DNA from: a virus
Virus record (IMG/VR): IMGVR_UViG_3300025141_016477
Span: 1-34,880 of that record
Strand: one strand, 5' to 3'
Length of the DNA: 34,880 nucleotides
Of this stretch, positions 25,901-34,500 are shown in pieces. The position numbers and the translations under genes were made by a program. Positions within the stretch are counted from its first letter, which is position 1. The number at the start of each line of letters is the position of its first letter. Below the pieces are notes generated by a model that was not told where the DNA came from, searched no databases, and worked only from the letters and a program-made list of their open reading frames with translations.

Positions 25901-28683
25901 GATCAGTATCGTTATCGGGTGTCAAGTATGCAGTTTCTGCTGGAGGCACATACAAAGCAACAATTAATAATTTCTATGATCATGTCTATGCCCTAAACCC
26001 AATTGTATTCGGCAATACTAACTGTACAATTGCAACTCAAACTGTTCCGGATGTCGCCGGTTCAGGCGCAGATACAAAAATAATTGCTCTAACTGGCTCC
26101 TTTGAAACATCAGAAACTGAGATGTTGGGAAGTACTATTGGATCAAATATTAGTTTATCCCATCCACTCAAGACAGCTATTTCAACTAGCGGATCTATTA
26201 CCTCACCGAGATTCTTAATATTCAGTGCTAGCAATGCATCAACTGCGCTGGCTGAAACGTTCGATCGGGAAATTTATCGTCTTATAAGTGGAACGTATCC
26301 TAATCAGTCTACTACAGGTTCTTCTGCATGGGATTCGACCATCCATATGTCTGCATCGAATGTCGGCTATGTAGACGGTTTATCCTTCTACAATAATAGA
26401 CTTTATTCTCCGCTCAATACATTAAACGGAGGAAACTTTTTAAGCACTGTTAACGGTGGGTCTTACTTTGGACTAGGATGTTCCTACGATAATAATCCAA
26501 ATTATAGTACACTTCCGGATGGAACTAGGACATTTTTTAGAGCATTTGTTAACTCTACAGGAAATCCAGTTAGAGACTTTGATATCACAATCACCGGCGG
26601 TTCGTCAACTATTGTACCTCTATCTACTGCCCTTAATTCCGGAAGAGTGAGAGTTCATGCAAAAATTCCTGGGTCGACCGGTTTTCTGGACTTAGGAAGT
26701 TCATTTACATTCATGACTGCTTCTGAATATTCTGGAGGAAGAATTGGAAGTCTAGATGCTTCGATTGATGGTGGTGGGGCAGTAAACCACTTCTCATTTG
26801 GAATAATGGCTGTACCCAACAATGGACACGTAATCGTCAAGATTGAGGCTGACGATGATTGGACAGGTTATCTCGAGGGAATGACAGTTAACTTCCCTGC
26901 TGTAGGAATTACAGCTGTTGCTGAAGCGCCGAACGTAAGAGACGTTAGTTGTAATGATACCGGTGTGGACGCCAACTTAAGCTTTGGTTCATCTCATAGC
27001 GTTGGAAGCTATACTAACGTAGGAACAACAGCAGGTCTATCTGCGGTTGATTGCAATGGTCTATATCAAGTATCTTCTAATTCCGGTAATCTAAGAAGAG
27101 GTATTTTTGCCGGTGGGACTGTGATTGATGGAATTGTTAATGATGCCACAACTGCTGATGGAAATGCTTTTCCGGCCAATGCATTTGGTAGCGCTATTAC
27201 AGGTACACTTTCTCTTGAAGTTAATGGTAGTACTCTAGCTTCTAGAGATTTATACGATTTTACACTAGGAACCGGTGGGAATACAACAATCGTTAATGGA
27301 AACGGTTCCGGGTTTACTTCTGTAAGTGAAGCCACTACAGGACAGGATGGGAGTAGCCTCCCAGACTATCGTAGGTGGTATAGAACAGCAAATTGGACAG
27401 TTGCAACATCAGATCAACGTCAGGGATGGAACTACGCTAAAGTAATTCATTCAATTACAGGAACCAACTACACATCAAATTATGTTGAATGGGTTAATGA
27501 TGATGATTCTAACTCTATGGGTGTTGACAGTCCGGTTTTCGAAACTTACTTCGGCGATAACTTATACTACTATCAAAGTGGTGTAAAGTACTTCATAGAT
27601 CCTACTGGATCATTTGAGTATCGAGTTACCCATGGATATTCTAATATCTTCTCTGATAGCTCTAGTGCGCTTTCTTTAACTAGCTTATCTAACTTAACGA
27701 CTACGAGAATGGAAGCTTCAGGATCTGGAATTACAGATACTGGAGCTAATGCTACTTCTATGGCAATGCCTGATCTCTTAACAGCAGTATCAGACTCTCA
27801 AACTCTTCCTCTTTTTGTATCAGGAAACGTAACATTTGGACGATCTGAGTCGCTCCCAGGCACATGGGGTAGCACAGGATACTCTGCGACAGCCAGAGGG
27901 ACTGCTGTTCATCCAATAAATGGTACAGTTAATTCTAGTACAGTTACAAAAACTAATTTCTTAGTTTTCAGCGCATCACTTACAGACGGCGTTCATACTT
28001 CCAATATAAATACAGCAGAAGTTTTTGGACGAGAAGATTTCCGTCTTATAAGCGGAACTTATCCTAACCAATCGACTACTGGATCTTCCGGATGGGTATC
28101 AACTAAATCACTAGAAGCTGGCGGCGCGGGATATAATACTGGACTCTTAATTTATAATAGTCGTGTTTGTTCTCCTAGCGGAAGTAATCTCCCTAATCAT
28201 GGAAACTTTAAGGATACTGCAGACGGTGGTACTCTTACATCTGCTGCTAGTAATGTTGATTATACAACACTTACAAATTCCACGAGAGACTACTATAGAG
28301 CGTTCAAGAATAATACATCCAGTGATCAAGCTAATGTCTCTATAACACTTTATGGTGATGCAACATTTGTTCCTAGAACCGGTGCCGGGGCAGATACGTT
28401 AGGCGCAAATAAAAATTTCCACGTCGACGTAAAAATACCTGGAAAGACTGGGTGGATGGACGCAGCAAAAGCAGCCTCTGGCGGAATATCAGATGGCGAT
28501 GGCTCTCTTGCAGGAGATAGAGATGGAAATGTTGACGGAAGTGGGGCAACAAATACTGCTGACTTCCAAACTCAGTTTATTGCAGGTACAGCTTCAGGTG
28601 GCGGACCCGAGCATTTTATGTTAAGGATCGTTGCTGATAAGCAATGGACAGGTTATGTCAGTAAAATAGTTGTGTCATACTAG
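19921..28683 (+). CDS. 2920-residue repeat protein, likely a giant tail fibre or adhesin
   Basis: Encodes 2920 residues without cytoplasmic-enzyme motifs and without a signal peptide, translated behind GAGGA. The N-terminal 50 residues could be an attachment region. Residues 54-1629 carry nine copies of the VSGxxGS...FGGDVxxSGTL module, often preceded by QVLILSGG. Within it is DNVGIGT (about residues 1060-1066), the sequence type found before fibre modules in many phage tail proteins. Residues 1784-2325 and 2353-2920 are two copies of one large beta-rich domain, sharing RLISGTYPNQSTTGSS and WTGY. Gly, Ser and Thr dominate, as in beta-helical fibres. A structure this long could span the host capsule. 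No peptidase S74 chaperone end is seen, since the protein ends with the second copy. Confidence 0.8.
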   Translation: MSTKDFQAGQIRSSRWIASGSDSTQPALMIYSASAASDYIGGVDATLLSTVGTDVFVFFSGSKSSRPGIPGGQAHHRNNVALFGGDVVVSGTLFAEHTVIEVDGNVTGSMMVSGSLFVSQSADIMEGLKVNLSYESGDENTFAVYSGRGTDPSLEVRTADNGSVYINGGGNAGIDFLVSGDSYRHLLFIDSSEDVIVVGGEAVVTTDWGSDTTVLLSGTIGSKDGTSGGTTVVAGDLYVSGTTYLPSSTIDMHCVSATYSPAGQRWIKVASATSSDQISSATTFLITLCGKLGPAAAYQAYVTAIAKRGSGADGPEKCLVDIINSPESSSGWTKDHFAITSDASAPYDYELWVYSPEQYNDCFAERIGGPSLTTYTVPWELLENQSWQTNPVSLGATVFAEYTDRTFEDVIAYRMLVMSGASPTNLTEGSGGHALFEVRGDGSTSQVLILSGAGSAQSDHQSSYADLAFFVSGAIGSRGTTQKGTSVFGGDTVVSGASHHIGQGVYVSGNGSTSGQIRLYNNTSFPTIQISGSTSQLPRLAYRVGGGTSPEASSQVWQMYMSNSNGGMLFTSLNDGGSSQYVLVDRDRVSSPSRYKSILHYSASTVSEGQSSLLLLSSSTASGGDSPNPLKFTDTNFWVSGTVGSKNSTTHKGTAVFGGDVVTSGTLYGAQGTGVLGTVGGGSIPTLYMLSDDGGIGIRSNANLERSVFLLADGGTDSQVYIKNETGTGTGHAGGNESGGGSIRMHSVAGGIEMDAAGEIGMTAGAAFYVSAGASSQITTDAGTLTLEGQTGVIIQEAGTAVITISDAKDVTVQTSDDGSYGSADFRVNGYTQLEGGIGTGGGHVVINEPGGAYDFRVESDTHPHMLFVDASENAILIGDKASFDSNTPRDLVHIRQGDYEKSAALRIEHLMDNGETFTNSGSIIFSSLNSTDGTTRTNLAEVGVEPLGNLVLSASKQDTDIIFRVNEGGTTKELLRLSGSTVLILSGGATTSVDESAGLDVAFYVSGSTGNKDSATHRGTSIFGGDVVISGTLYDGAGALVGGGGWSDDGTVVRLTTSTDNVGIGTDFTSPAIVKAKRPNFQVNGSTILGSDEYGAAYAPSVYGSGSLNVRWLPEDESKGRGTRLFVERGGAASSGSLIFKQASTWASVNGAGLIQEHVVGPTGDDFVIFNSGTSGIVFIKPGTAGGESSETFRTLAAEAGTVFNENAQNYDFRVETSDRTHALYADASTNQVFILSGSGGAGAEVNEAAYTDLAFFVSGTVGSRGTSTKGTAVFGGDVFISGTLATAGGVIGGGGGGDAVGWFTGSGGPPGEGEGAGWISTTGSLSVSGSSLNVSQYIRHIGNTTTSIQFSDDEIRFNGANSDGTTNQLLQLNSTPSAGQPAIMFNGNADDFDFGVLGRTTGKFSLLISGTAGSSKYPNAMANDTNVWISGSQVLILSGGSGQSVDESVGNDVTFYVSGSRNKMGSYGTSVFGGDLFTSGVLYAYGSDSGLPAAAIGNVEGAPGLGNDAHIWISGSAGSRGTSTRGTAIFGGDVFISGGVVIGKPPSAADDGSLQDFIVNSKDSQGIIYVNGAQNYIQFQTNDSSGPLFPGQDTFFHVSGTVGGKSSGSGVAVFDGDVVISGTLHGGSPLKIGTDAHLVAANGATQYLYFGASAAGTGYGLRSNAGTLQFKNNGGAWADLDSGGGGSLSVQSGSTSVGSVTTLNLDMLGSVMSLGGGAVALTGTIGAAEDGAYSDGLFTSFSTSTPIGTAIDKINEVLKYLSPSPSPDLDDVNSLKTGVTTLLAFGSSNTVTNYTSVADSAGVGAAVDVAGSYAVLTSSNNIRLATFNGSTHITGVLNADITADTYSNEIINYSGSTFGDAETGTLTLSVNGSTIKTVNLTDAAVGAGAPGAGTGNQLSNNGTGFFALSQTGSAYQSNGQAFGLFQNRTGKFAVAPIDQRNGWNYARVTHTVGSKTNTTNYIEWVNDASGSALQVHDARFDSGSTAAINLTGSVSLSGVKYAVSAGGTYKATINNFYDHVYALNPIVFGNTNCTIATQTVPDVAGSGADTKIIALTGSFETSETEMLGSTIGSNISLSHPLKTAISTSGSITSPRFLIFSASNASTALAETFDREIYRLISGTYPNQSTTGSSAWDSTIHMSASNVGYVDGLSFYNNRLYSPLNTLNGGNFLSTVNGGSYFGLGCSYDNNPNYSTLPDGTRTFFRAFVNSTGNPVRDFDITITGGSSTIVPLSTALNSGRVRVHAKIPGSTGFLDLGSSFTFMTASEYSGGRIGSLDASIDGGGAVNHFSFGIMAVPNNGHVIVKIEADDDWTGYLEGMTVNFPAVGITAVAEAPNVRDVSCNDTGVDANLSFGSSHSVGSYTNVGTTAGLSAVDCNGLYQVSSNSGNLRRGIFAGGTVIDGIVNDATTADGNAFPANAFGSAITGTLSLEVNGSTLASRDLYDFTLGTGGNTTIVNGNGSGFTSVSEATTGQDGSSLPDYRRWYRTANWTVATSDQRQGWNYAKVIHSITGTNYTSNYVEWVNDDDSNSMGVDSPVFETYFGDNLYYYQSGVKYFIDPTGSFEYRVTHGYSNIFSDSSSALSLTSLSNLTTTRMEASGSGITDTGANATSMAMPDLLTAVSDSQTLPLFVSGNVTFGRSESLPGTWGSTGYSATARGTAVHPINGTVNSSTVTKTNFLVFSASLTDGVHTSNINTAEVFGREDFRLISGTYPNQSTTGSSGWVSTKSLEAGGAGYNTGLLIYNSRVCSPSGSNLPNHGNFKDTADGGTLTSAASNVDYTTLTNSTRDYYRAFKNNTSSDQANVSITLYGDATFVPRTGAGADTLGANKNFHVDVKIPGKTGWMDAAKAASGGISDGDGSLAGDRDGNVDGSGATNTADFQTQFIAGTASGGGPEHFMLRIVADKQWTGYVSKIVVSY
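20080..24807 (+). repeat. Nine VSG/FGGDV modules in the giant protein
   Basis: Nine spaced copies of a motif with the core [DxxFxVSGxxGSxxT...GTxVFGGDVxxSGTL]. The FGGDV-type parts lie near 20167, 20620, 21382, 21890, 22993, 23749, 24339, 24514 and 24766. The copies have variable spacing and different third bases, so they are old protein repeats rather than recent DNA duplications. Further copies occur in the two fibres downstream near 29780, 30176, 30566 and 31743. Confidence 0.75.
25270..26895 (+). repeat. C-terminal tandem domain, copy A
   Basis: First of two related domains (542 residues) at the end of the giant protein, starting LLAFGSSNTVTNYTSV and ending WTGYLEGMTVNF. It shares order and motifs with copy B: NGWNYARVTHTVG, TNYIEWVND, and RLISGTYPNQSTTGSS. 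Over that last 16-residue stretch the two DNAs differ at eight codons, all synonymous, which shows an old duplication kept under protein-level selection. Confidence 0.8.
26977..28680 (+). repeat. C-terminal tandem domain, copy B
   Basis: Second copy (568 residues), starting LSFGSSHSVGSYTNV and ending WTGYVSKIVVSY, the end of the protein. It matches copy A by QGWNYAKVIHSITG, SNYVEWVND and the RLISGTYPNQ stretch, but differs in loops (for example TVATSDQ against AVAPIDQ). These loops would be the likely contact surfaces if the domain binds receptors. Confidence 0.8.
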
Positions 28684-28692
28684 ACTTAGATG

Positions 28693-28725
28693 ATCTATTC
28701 ATCGAATTATTCGAGATCAATAGAT
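28693..28725 (+). other. Hairpin between the giant fibre and next fibre gene
   Basis: ATCTATT (28693-28699) pairs exactly with AATAGAT (28719-28725), and CGAA (28703-28706) with TTCG (28710-28713) inside. It sits in the 92-base gap and has no T-run behind it, so it is not a standard terminator; it could protect the 3' end of the message or lower translation of the following gene, which has no close ribosome site. Confidence 0.35.
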
Positions 28726-28775
28726 TACTTAGTATACGAATATTAATGTGTTAAAGTACAGGTAAGTTTAGCTAA

Positions 28776-31055
28776 ATGGCGGGTAAGACAAATCTCACAG
28801 CAACTCTATTTGCTCAGAAGAAACTTCTGGCAAAAACTAGTACGGGTGTGCACAGAGCAGATAACCAAGAGCCATTACCCTCATCTGTTCAAGTAGGTGC
28901 ATCGACTATCTTTTCACAAGATATTCCTACATCACCTTCAAATACACTTTTTACAGTTCAAAGCGCTAGTAATGGTTCTCCAGCGACAGTAGAGTATGTC
29001 GAATTTGCTTTAGTAGAAGTCACAGGGTCAACTTACGATGCAAATGCTTTTGATCCGGATGCAGTGGCGCAGGGATCAGGGCCTCACACATATAGATTAG
29101 CATTAACAGGATCATATCAATCAGATTCCAATAATTCTAGAAGAGGATCTTGGCCCTATGTTGATGATCAAATACTTCACTGGTCTTTGGGAGGACTACA
29201 ACTAGTACCCCCTACATTTTCCAATGATATTCCAAATCCTTATACACTTACAATCTATAGTGGGTCTAGAGACGTTGATGATCAAATTCCTCTTCTAGAT
29301 GAATTAGATTGGCAGATAGATTATTATAGTGGGATCTTGTTTTTACAGGATTACGATCCTAGCAAGATTCCCACTAGAGCTAAAGGGTTTATTTACGTCG
29401 GAGATATGCTTTCTGCTAGCTTAGGAACAGTTGGCGGTGGTGGTGCAGGTGTTGGATGGATAGCTCCCTCTAACGGCACTATTACAACAACAGGCTCATT
29501 GTTAATCGGGACCAATACATCAACTCCTGGAAATGCTGAAATTAGTTTCGGAGCTGCAGGATCTGCTGTCTTTAACGAAAAAGGTAGAGATGCAGATTTT
29601 AGAGTAGAAGCTGTTGGCAAACCAAATGCAATAAAAGTTGATGCTAGCACCAAACAGGTTTTAATCCTGTCAGGTGGATCAGCTGATTCTTACAATGAAG
29701 CATCGGGAACTGACGTTGGTTTTTATGTATCCGGATCTACTGGAACGAGGGGGAGTTCTGGGAGATCGATATCTCTATTTGGTGGGGATATGCATATCTC
29801 TGGAAATCTTACTGTTGGAGGATCTTCTCCTGGTGGGGGTGGCGGAGGTATCGGTGTAGGTTGGATAGGAAGGAGTCCAGGTCAGATTGACACCACAGGA
29901 TCTCTGGGGGTATCTGGAAGTCTTTATGTGAGTGAATACATACGACATATAGGGGATGACAATACCTATCTCAGATTTCAATCTGATGATATAAATTTTC
30001 AGGTAGGAGGAAAATCCTTTCTTAAGCTAAGAGAAGAAGCTTCCCTCGATCAAGTTTTAATACTTTCGGGTGGGTCTTCTTTTAGTGTCGATCCCAAAGA
30101 CTTCACTGATACAGCTTTGTTTGTATCAGGAGCAATTGATTCTAGGGGGACAGATACACCTGGTGCTGCTGTTTTTGGTGGAGATGTAGTCGTCTCAGGT
30201 ACGATAAGCATTAATAGAGCACAAGCTGGGGTTGGCAGCTCTGTAACGATTACATCAGACGGTAAGGTTGGCATTGGTTCTGACACCCCGTCATATAAAC
30301 TTTCTGTTGGCGGAAATATGGATGTGGGTGAATACATCTATCACAAAAATGATGCCAACACTTACTTACGTTTTCAAGAAGATCAATTACACATCCGCGC
30401 AGGTGGAGACAGCATGATTAAGATGAAGGAAGACTCATCTAATCAAGTCTTGATACTCTCCGGAGGAAGTGGAGATAGCCCGGACCCAGACAGTTTTGCA
30501 GATACAAACTTTTTTGTATCTGGGTCGATTGGATCGATTGGAACTTCAACAGCTGGAACTTCAGTATTCGGAGGAGATGTATTTGTCTCCGGATCATCTA
30601 ACTTTAGTCTAGGGATGAGTGGTTCACTCACCCAACTAGTTGACGGATCTTCTTATCTCATTGCTGGGTCTAATATTACAATTGCATCTTCATCTAATGG
30701 ATCAATAACTATTGGTGCTAGCAGCGGAGGAAGTGTTAGCTTCTCCGGTGGTGTAGGAAGTAATAACCAGATGATCACCGCTGATGGTTCTGGGGACATT
30801 GTAGCTGAATCTAATATCACCTTTAATGGAAACCAATTAGATGTCACAGGAAGCATTCTGCCAGGCTCTGACAAGGTTTATGATCTGGGTTCGGAGAATG
30901 CTCGTTGGGCGAATATTTATACAGGTGACCTTCACTTAAAAAATGAAAGGGGGCACTGGCAAATTGTTGAGGAGAGAGATCATCTTACAGTCATTAATAG
31001 ACATACCGGCGTGAGATACAAAATGGTCTTAGCTCCGTATGAGGAGTCTAACTAA
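28776..31055 (+). CDS. 759-residue tail fibre-like protein
   Basis: A fibre-type protein. Residues 1-215 are a non-repeated N-terminal part (likely attachment), beginning MAGKTNLTATLFAQKKLLAK and holding a YYSGILFLQDYDP stretch also common in phage base-plate/fibre joins. From about 216 it is Gly/Ser-rich, with three VSG/FGGDV modules and QVLILSGG, and the sequence DGKVGIGSDTPSYKLSVGGN, the typical phage tail fibre pre-module. The last 57 residues (DLGSENARWANIYTGDL...GVRYKMVL) are shared with the 1011-residue protein. It has no S74 peptidase. The start at 28776 lacks a close ribosome site; AGGTAAG lies about 8 bases upstream. A small DUF5659-like gene follows. Confidence 0.8.
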   Translation: MAGKTNLTATLFAQKKLLAKTSTGVHRADNQEPLPSSVQVGASTIFSQDIPTSPSNTLFTVQSASNGSPATVEYVEFALVEVTGSTYDANAFDPDAVAQGSGPHTYRLALTGSYQSDSNNSRRGSWPYVDDQILHWSLGGLQLVPPTFSNDIPNPYTLTIYSGSRDVDDQIPLLDELDWQIDYYSGILFLQDYDPSKIPTRAKGFIYVGDMLSASLGTVGGGGAGVGWIAPSNGTITTTGSLLIGTNTSTPGNAEISFGAAGSAVFNEKGRDADFRVEAVGKPNAIKVDASTKQVLILSGGSADSYNEASGTDVGFYVSGSTGTRGSSGRSISLFGGDMHISGNLTVGGSSPGGGGGGIGVGWIGRSPGQIDTTGSLGVSGSLYVSEYIRHIGDDNTYLRFQSDDINFQVGGKSFLKLREEASLDQVLILSGGSSFSVDPKDFTDTALFVSGAIDSRGTDTPGAAVFGGDVVVSGTISINRAQAGVGSSVTITSDGKVGIGSDTPSYKLSVGGNMDVGEYIYHKNDANTYLRFQEDQLHIRAGGDSMIKMKEDSSNQVLILSGGSGDSPDPDSFADTNFFVSGSIGSIGTSTAGTSVFGGDVFVSGSSNFSLGMSGSLTQLVDGSSYLIAGSNITIASSSNGSITIGASSGGSVSFSGGVGSNNQMITADGSGDIVAESNITFNGNQLDVTGSILPGSDKVYDLGSENARWANIYTGDLHLKNERGHWQIVEERDHLTVINRHTGVRYKMVLAPYEESN
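30882..31052 (+). repeat. Shared fibre C-terminal domain, copy 1
   Basis: The last 57 residues of the 759-residue fibre, of pattern DLGS-x-RW-x-NIYTGDLHL-x-NERGHW-x-IVEE...TG-x-RYKM. The same pattern ends the 1011-residue fibre (34373-34573). A shorter partial echo, DLGSTVLAWQDAYLEGNL, occurs inside that protein near 33268. Confidence 0.75.
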
Positions 31056-31064
31056 TTACTAATT

Positions 31065-31283
31065 ATGGATAAAACTTATACTACAAACGATATTTCAATA
31101 GCAGCATGGCTGTTAATGAAAGGTCTTACTTTATCCATCGCGGAGAAGAAGAACGGAAAGTTTGTATTTACGTTTTTAGATCCTGTGAATGAAGCCCGTA
31201 AGTTTGTCTTAGACTTCGCTGGAACCCCGTTCGCTGTATATGATGGTTACCTTAGGACTTTAAGATCTTTAATACGAAAATAG
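31065..31283 (+). CDS. DUF5659-like small protein
   Basis: A 72-residue protein between two fibre genes. The pattern TTNDISIAAWLLMKGLTLS, KKNGKFVFTFLDP and final YLRTLRSLIRK matches the DUF5659 family of short phage/bacterial proteins (a strand pair and helix). Its function is not known. The start is nine bases after the previous stop without a strong ribosome site, so translation is probably coupled. Its place in the fibre cluster suggests a role in fibre folding or attachment, or a small regulator of that operon. Confidence 0.6.
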   Translation: MDKTYTTNDISIAAWLLMKGLTLSIAEKKNGKFVFTFLDPVNEARKFVLDFAGTPFAVYDGYLRTLRSLIRK

Positions 31284-31540
31284 ATCCAAAAAATCTTAAT
31301 AAGCCTCATATTTAAAAGGGTCTGTTTCCGTCAACATCTCCGGATGTATACCTGTTTATAGTTAATTCAGAATTCAAGTTACATTTGTAATCAGTGAAAA
31401 GAATTAAACTTAGAAGCTAATAGCTTGCTTCTCGTTTGTTGTTTTAATTTGTTTTGTTTCATTAGTTTTGCTAATAACGGGACGCGTTGTCCTGTGTTAG
31501 AAAAAGAAATTAAACCAAAAATTTTCAAAGGAGAAATAAA
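31284..31540 (+). other. 257-base leader before the 1011-residue fibre gene
   Basis: No gene is seen here. It is AT-rich and contains three possible stems: AGAAGC/GCTTCT (31412-31417 with 31427-31432), ATTAG/CTAAT (31461-31465 with 31471-31475) and CGGGAC/GTCCTG (31478-31483 with 31489-31494, one G-U). An imperfect outer pairing GAATTAAAC / GTTTTAATT encloses the first stem. It ends in a strong ribosome site AAAGGAG before the ATG. It likely contains a promoter and a long structured 5' leader, which would suit an abundant structural protein. Confidence 0.4.
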
Positions 31541-34500
31541 ATGGGTTTAAATATTAATCATATGTCGGCATCTAGTGGTGGCCTTCTCTTTGATGGCGCT
31601 GGGCGTCAGGCTATTGGCGTTTCAGGATCAGCTATATTTAGCCCGGGCGCTCATGTTGCTGCTTCGACAATGACGGGGTACGCTCCCGATGCTGCCTATA
31701 TCTTTAGTGGTACAGTAGGCGGTACTAATAAAACTGTGTTCTTTGGAGACGTTGTTGTCTCTGGTTCACTTACCAAGTCTGGTGGCGGGGCTTCAGTTGA
31801 CACTGATGGCACCGGTGCTAGCACAAGATTGGCATTCTGGAACGACTCAGATACAATTGCAGGAAGTGCAAACTTAGTATTTGACGGTACAGACGCTACA
31901 ATTGGATCAGCTGGTAAACTCGAGTTTCGTGATACCACTACATACCTTAACAGCCCAATGGCGGGCGCTTTGGCGGTGTCCACCAACTATTTGATGATGA
32001 AGCCGGCATTATATTCTGAGCTAGCAGTATCAGGTTCTGGTTTCACCATCTCCGGATCAAATGGATCCATAATTGCGGGAGGCCTCGAGGGCGATGGGAA
32101 AGGGTATCTAACAGTAACAGGTAGTTCGGGAGTCTCTATTGGTGGCGCAATAACATTCTCAGGGGGTACTGCAGATATTACACATGATCTAAATGGTGGT
32201 ACAATTGATATTGATACTGCTACTATGTTCATGGTGGATTCTGCCGGAGGTGTTTCAATAGACGCAGCCGACACTTCCAATATAAGCACCAGCGGTGGAG
32301 AAATGAATGTTTCTGGTTCTGACGGGGTTAACCTTGCCGGGGCGGTTACATTTTCTGGTAGCTCTGCAGATATTACACATGATCTAAATGGTGGCGCGTT
32401 TGATATTGATGCTGTCTCTGCAGTTACTGTTGATGTTTCTGCTGGGGGTGTTTCTTTAGACGGCACAGACGATTCTAACTTCACAGTTACAGCTGCTGCC
32501 AAAGACTTAGTTCTTGCAGTTGCTGGTGGTGGAGCTCAGAAGTTACAGCTTGATTCTGCTGGTACTGGAACAGATGCAATTGATATTTCGGCCACAGCCG
32601 GTGGTGTCGATATTGATGCTAGTGGTGCTCTTAATCTAGATGGTGGATCTATTAACATCGGTATTGCTGCTGACGTTGCTATTGATGTTGACTCATCAAC
32701 ATTCGATCTAGATGCTTCTGGTGCAGTCACAATTGATACTTCTGCCGGCGGTGTCTCTATTGATGCAGCTGCAGGCGCAGTCAATGTTACTGCTGCAGCC
32801 TCTTCATTGACTCTCGCTGGACAGACTCTCAATGTTGATGCAACTTCTGGTGCAGCCGATATTGATGCAACGACTTCGGTGACAGTCGGTGGAACCAATG
32901 CTACATTCGTAAGCTTGGGACGTTCCGGTAGGTCCGTTAGAGTTGTAGGTAACCTCGAGGTTCAAGGAACTACTACGACAGTAAGTTCTTCACACATGGT
33001 TGTAAAAGACTCCTTGATTGGTCTCGGCTACTCAGGATCAAACACAACCACATCAGGTGGAGACAGAGGTCTATTATTCGGTAGAGCAGCTCAGCAGTGG
33101 GATGCAAATCCAACGCTATGGTATAATGGCACAGGTTTCAACCTAGCAACAACAATAACAGATCCAACTTCTGGTTCCGTTGGTAGTGTTGGCTCTTACT
33201 TGCCTTTGGTAGCTGGAGCAGTAACTTTGTTCGGAGACTTAAAGCCGGCAGCCGATGACACCTATGATCTAGGATCGACAGTCCTGGCATGGCAGGATGC
33301 ATATCTTGAAGGAAATCTGTATTTTACAGATGCCGGCGGAGTTAGCTGTACGGGTGAATTTTCAGTCACCGGTTCGAGTAACATTGTTTTGTCTGCTTCT
33401 GCAGATATTACTTTAGATGCAAATGATGGCGTCATTGATTTCAAAGATGGTGGTACATTATTCTTAGAGCTGGATGGAGCTACCACAGCTGGAGATTGTA
33501 TTTTCTCTGATGCAGGTGAGACTGAGATCTTTAGAATCGATGGTTCAGAAGATTCACTCAGGATGGCATCTAGTAAAAAAATCCAGCTCGGTGCAGTCGA
33601 AGAGTATATCTACGGTGATGGAACTGATATTCACTTTGGTGTTGGATCTAGTGGTAATATTAATATTCCTGCTAGCATTGGTCTTACATTCGGTGATGAC
33701 GGTGAGAAAATCTACGGTGATGGAACTGATTTAGCTGTTTCATCCAGTAATGACTTATTGTTTGATGCTGGTGGCGAAATTATTCTTGATGCTGACGGTG
33801 GTGTGTGGGACTTCAAAAACGGTGGAACTGATATTTTCTCTATAGAAGATAGCTCGAGCGATGTAGTTCTGCAACCTCAGGTTGCTAACAAAGATATCAT
33901 CTTCCAGGAAGATGGTGGAAATGAGATTTGTAGAATGGATTCTTCAGGTGAATCATTATTGATGGCATCTACCAAGAAGATTGAGTTTTCTGATACAAAT
34001 GCTTACATCCATCATGATGGCACAGATCTTAAGTTAGCTGATGATGCTGATATTAACCTTGTTGCAGGGGCTGACGTATTGTTGGACGCTGCAGCCGATA
34101 TAATATTAGATGCAGCTGGCGGCGATGTGGCCTTTAAAGTGGCAGGGGTTTCTAATGTAGAAGTCAAAATGGACGGAACTGGTGTTGTTGACATTGAGAC
34201 AAAGGTTTCTAATGAATCCCTACGTTTAAGAGTTAATGATGGAGGATCAGGAAGGACTCTTCTTGAGCTTGAACCTGACTCATCTGTCGGCAGTAATGCT
34301 GACATCGTTATTGGTCACACAGGAATGGCAGCAGGTGAAATTGCTCTTATTCCTAAGGTAGACAATGTTGTAGACTTGGGTGGTGCTTCCAACCGATTCC
34401 GAAACATCTATACAGGCGACCTTAACTTACAGAATGATCGTGGAAACTGGACCCTCATAGAGGAATCTGGCTTTATTTCATTCCGTAATAATGATACAGG

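Noticed and set aside
28693-28725. Terminator after the giant fibre gene
   Set aside because: The hairpin is AT-rich and not followed by a T-run, so it was listed only as a hairpin.
29992-30000. TATAAAT-like late promoter inside the 759-residue fibre gene
   Set aside because: It is incomplete, lies inside a coding region and is expected by chance in AT-rich DNA.
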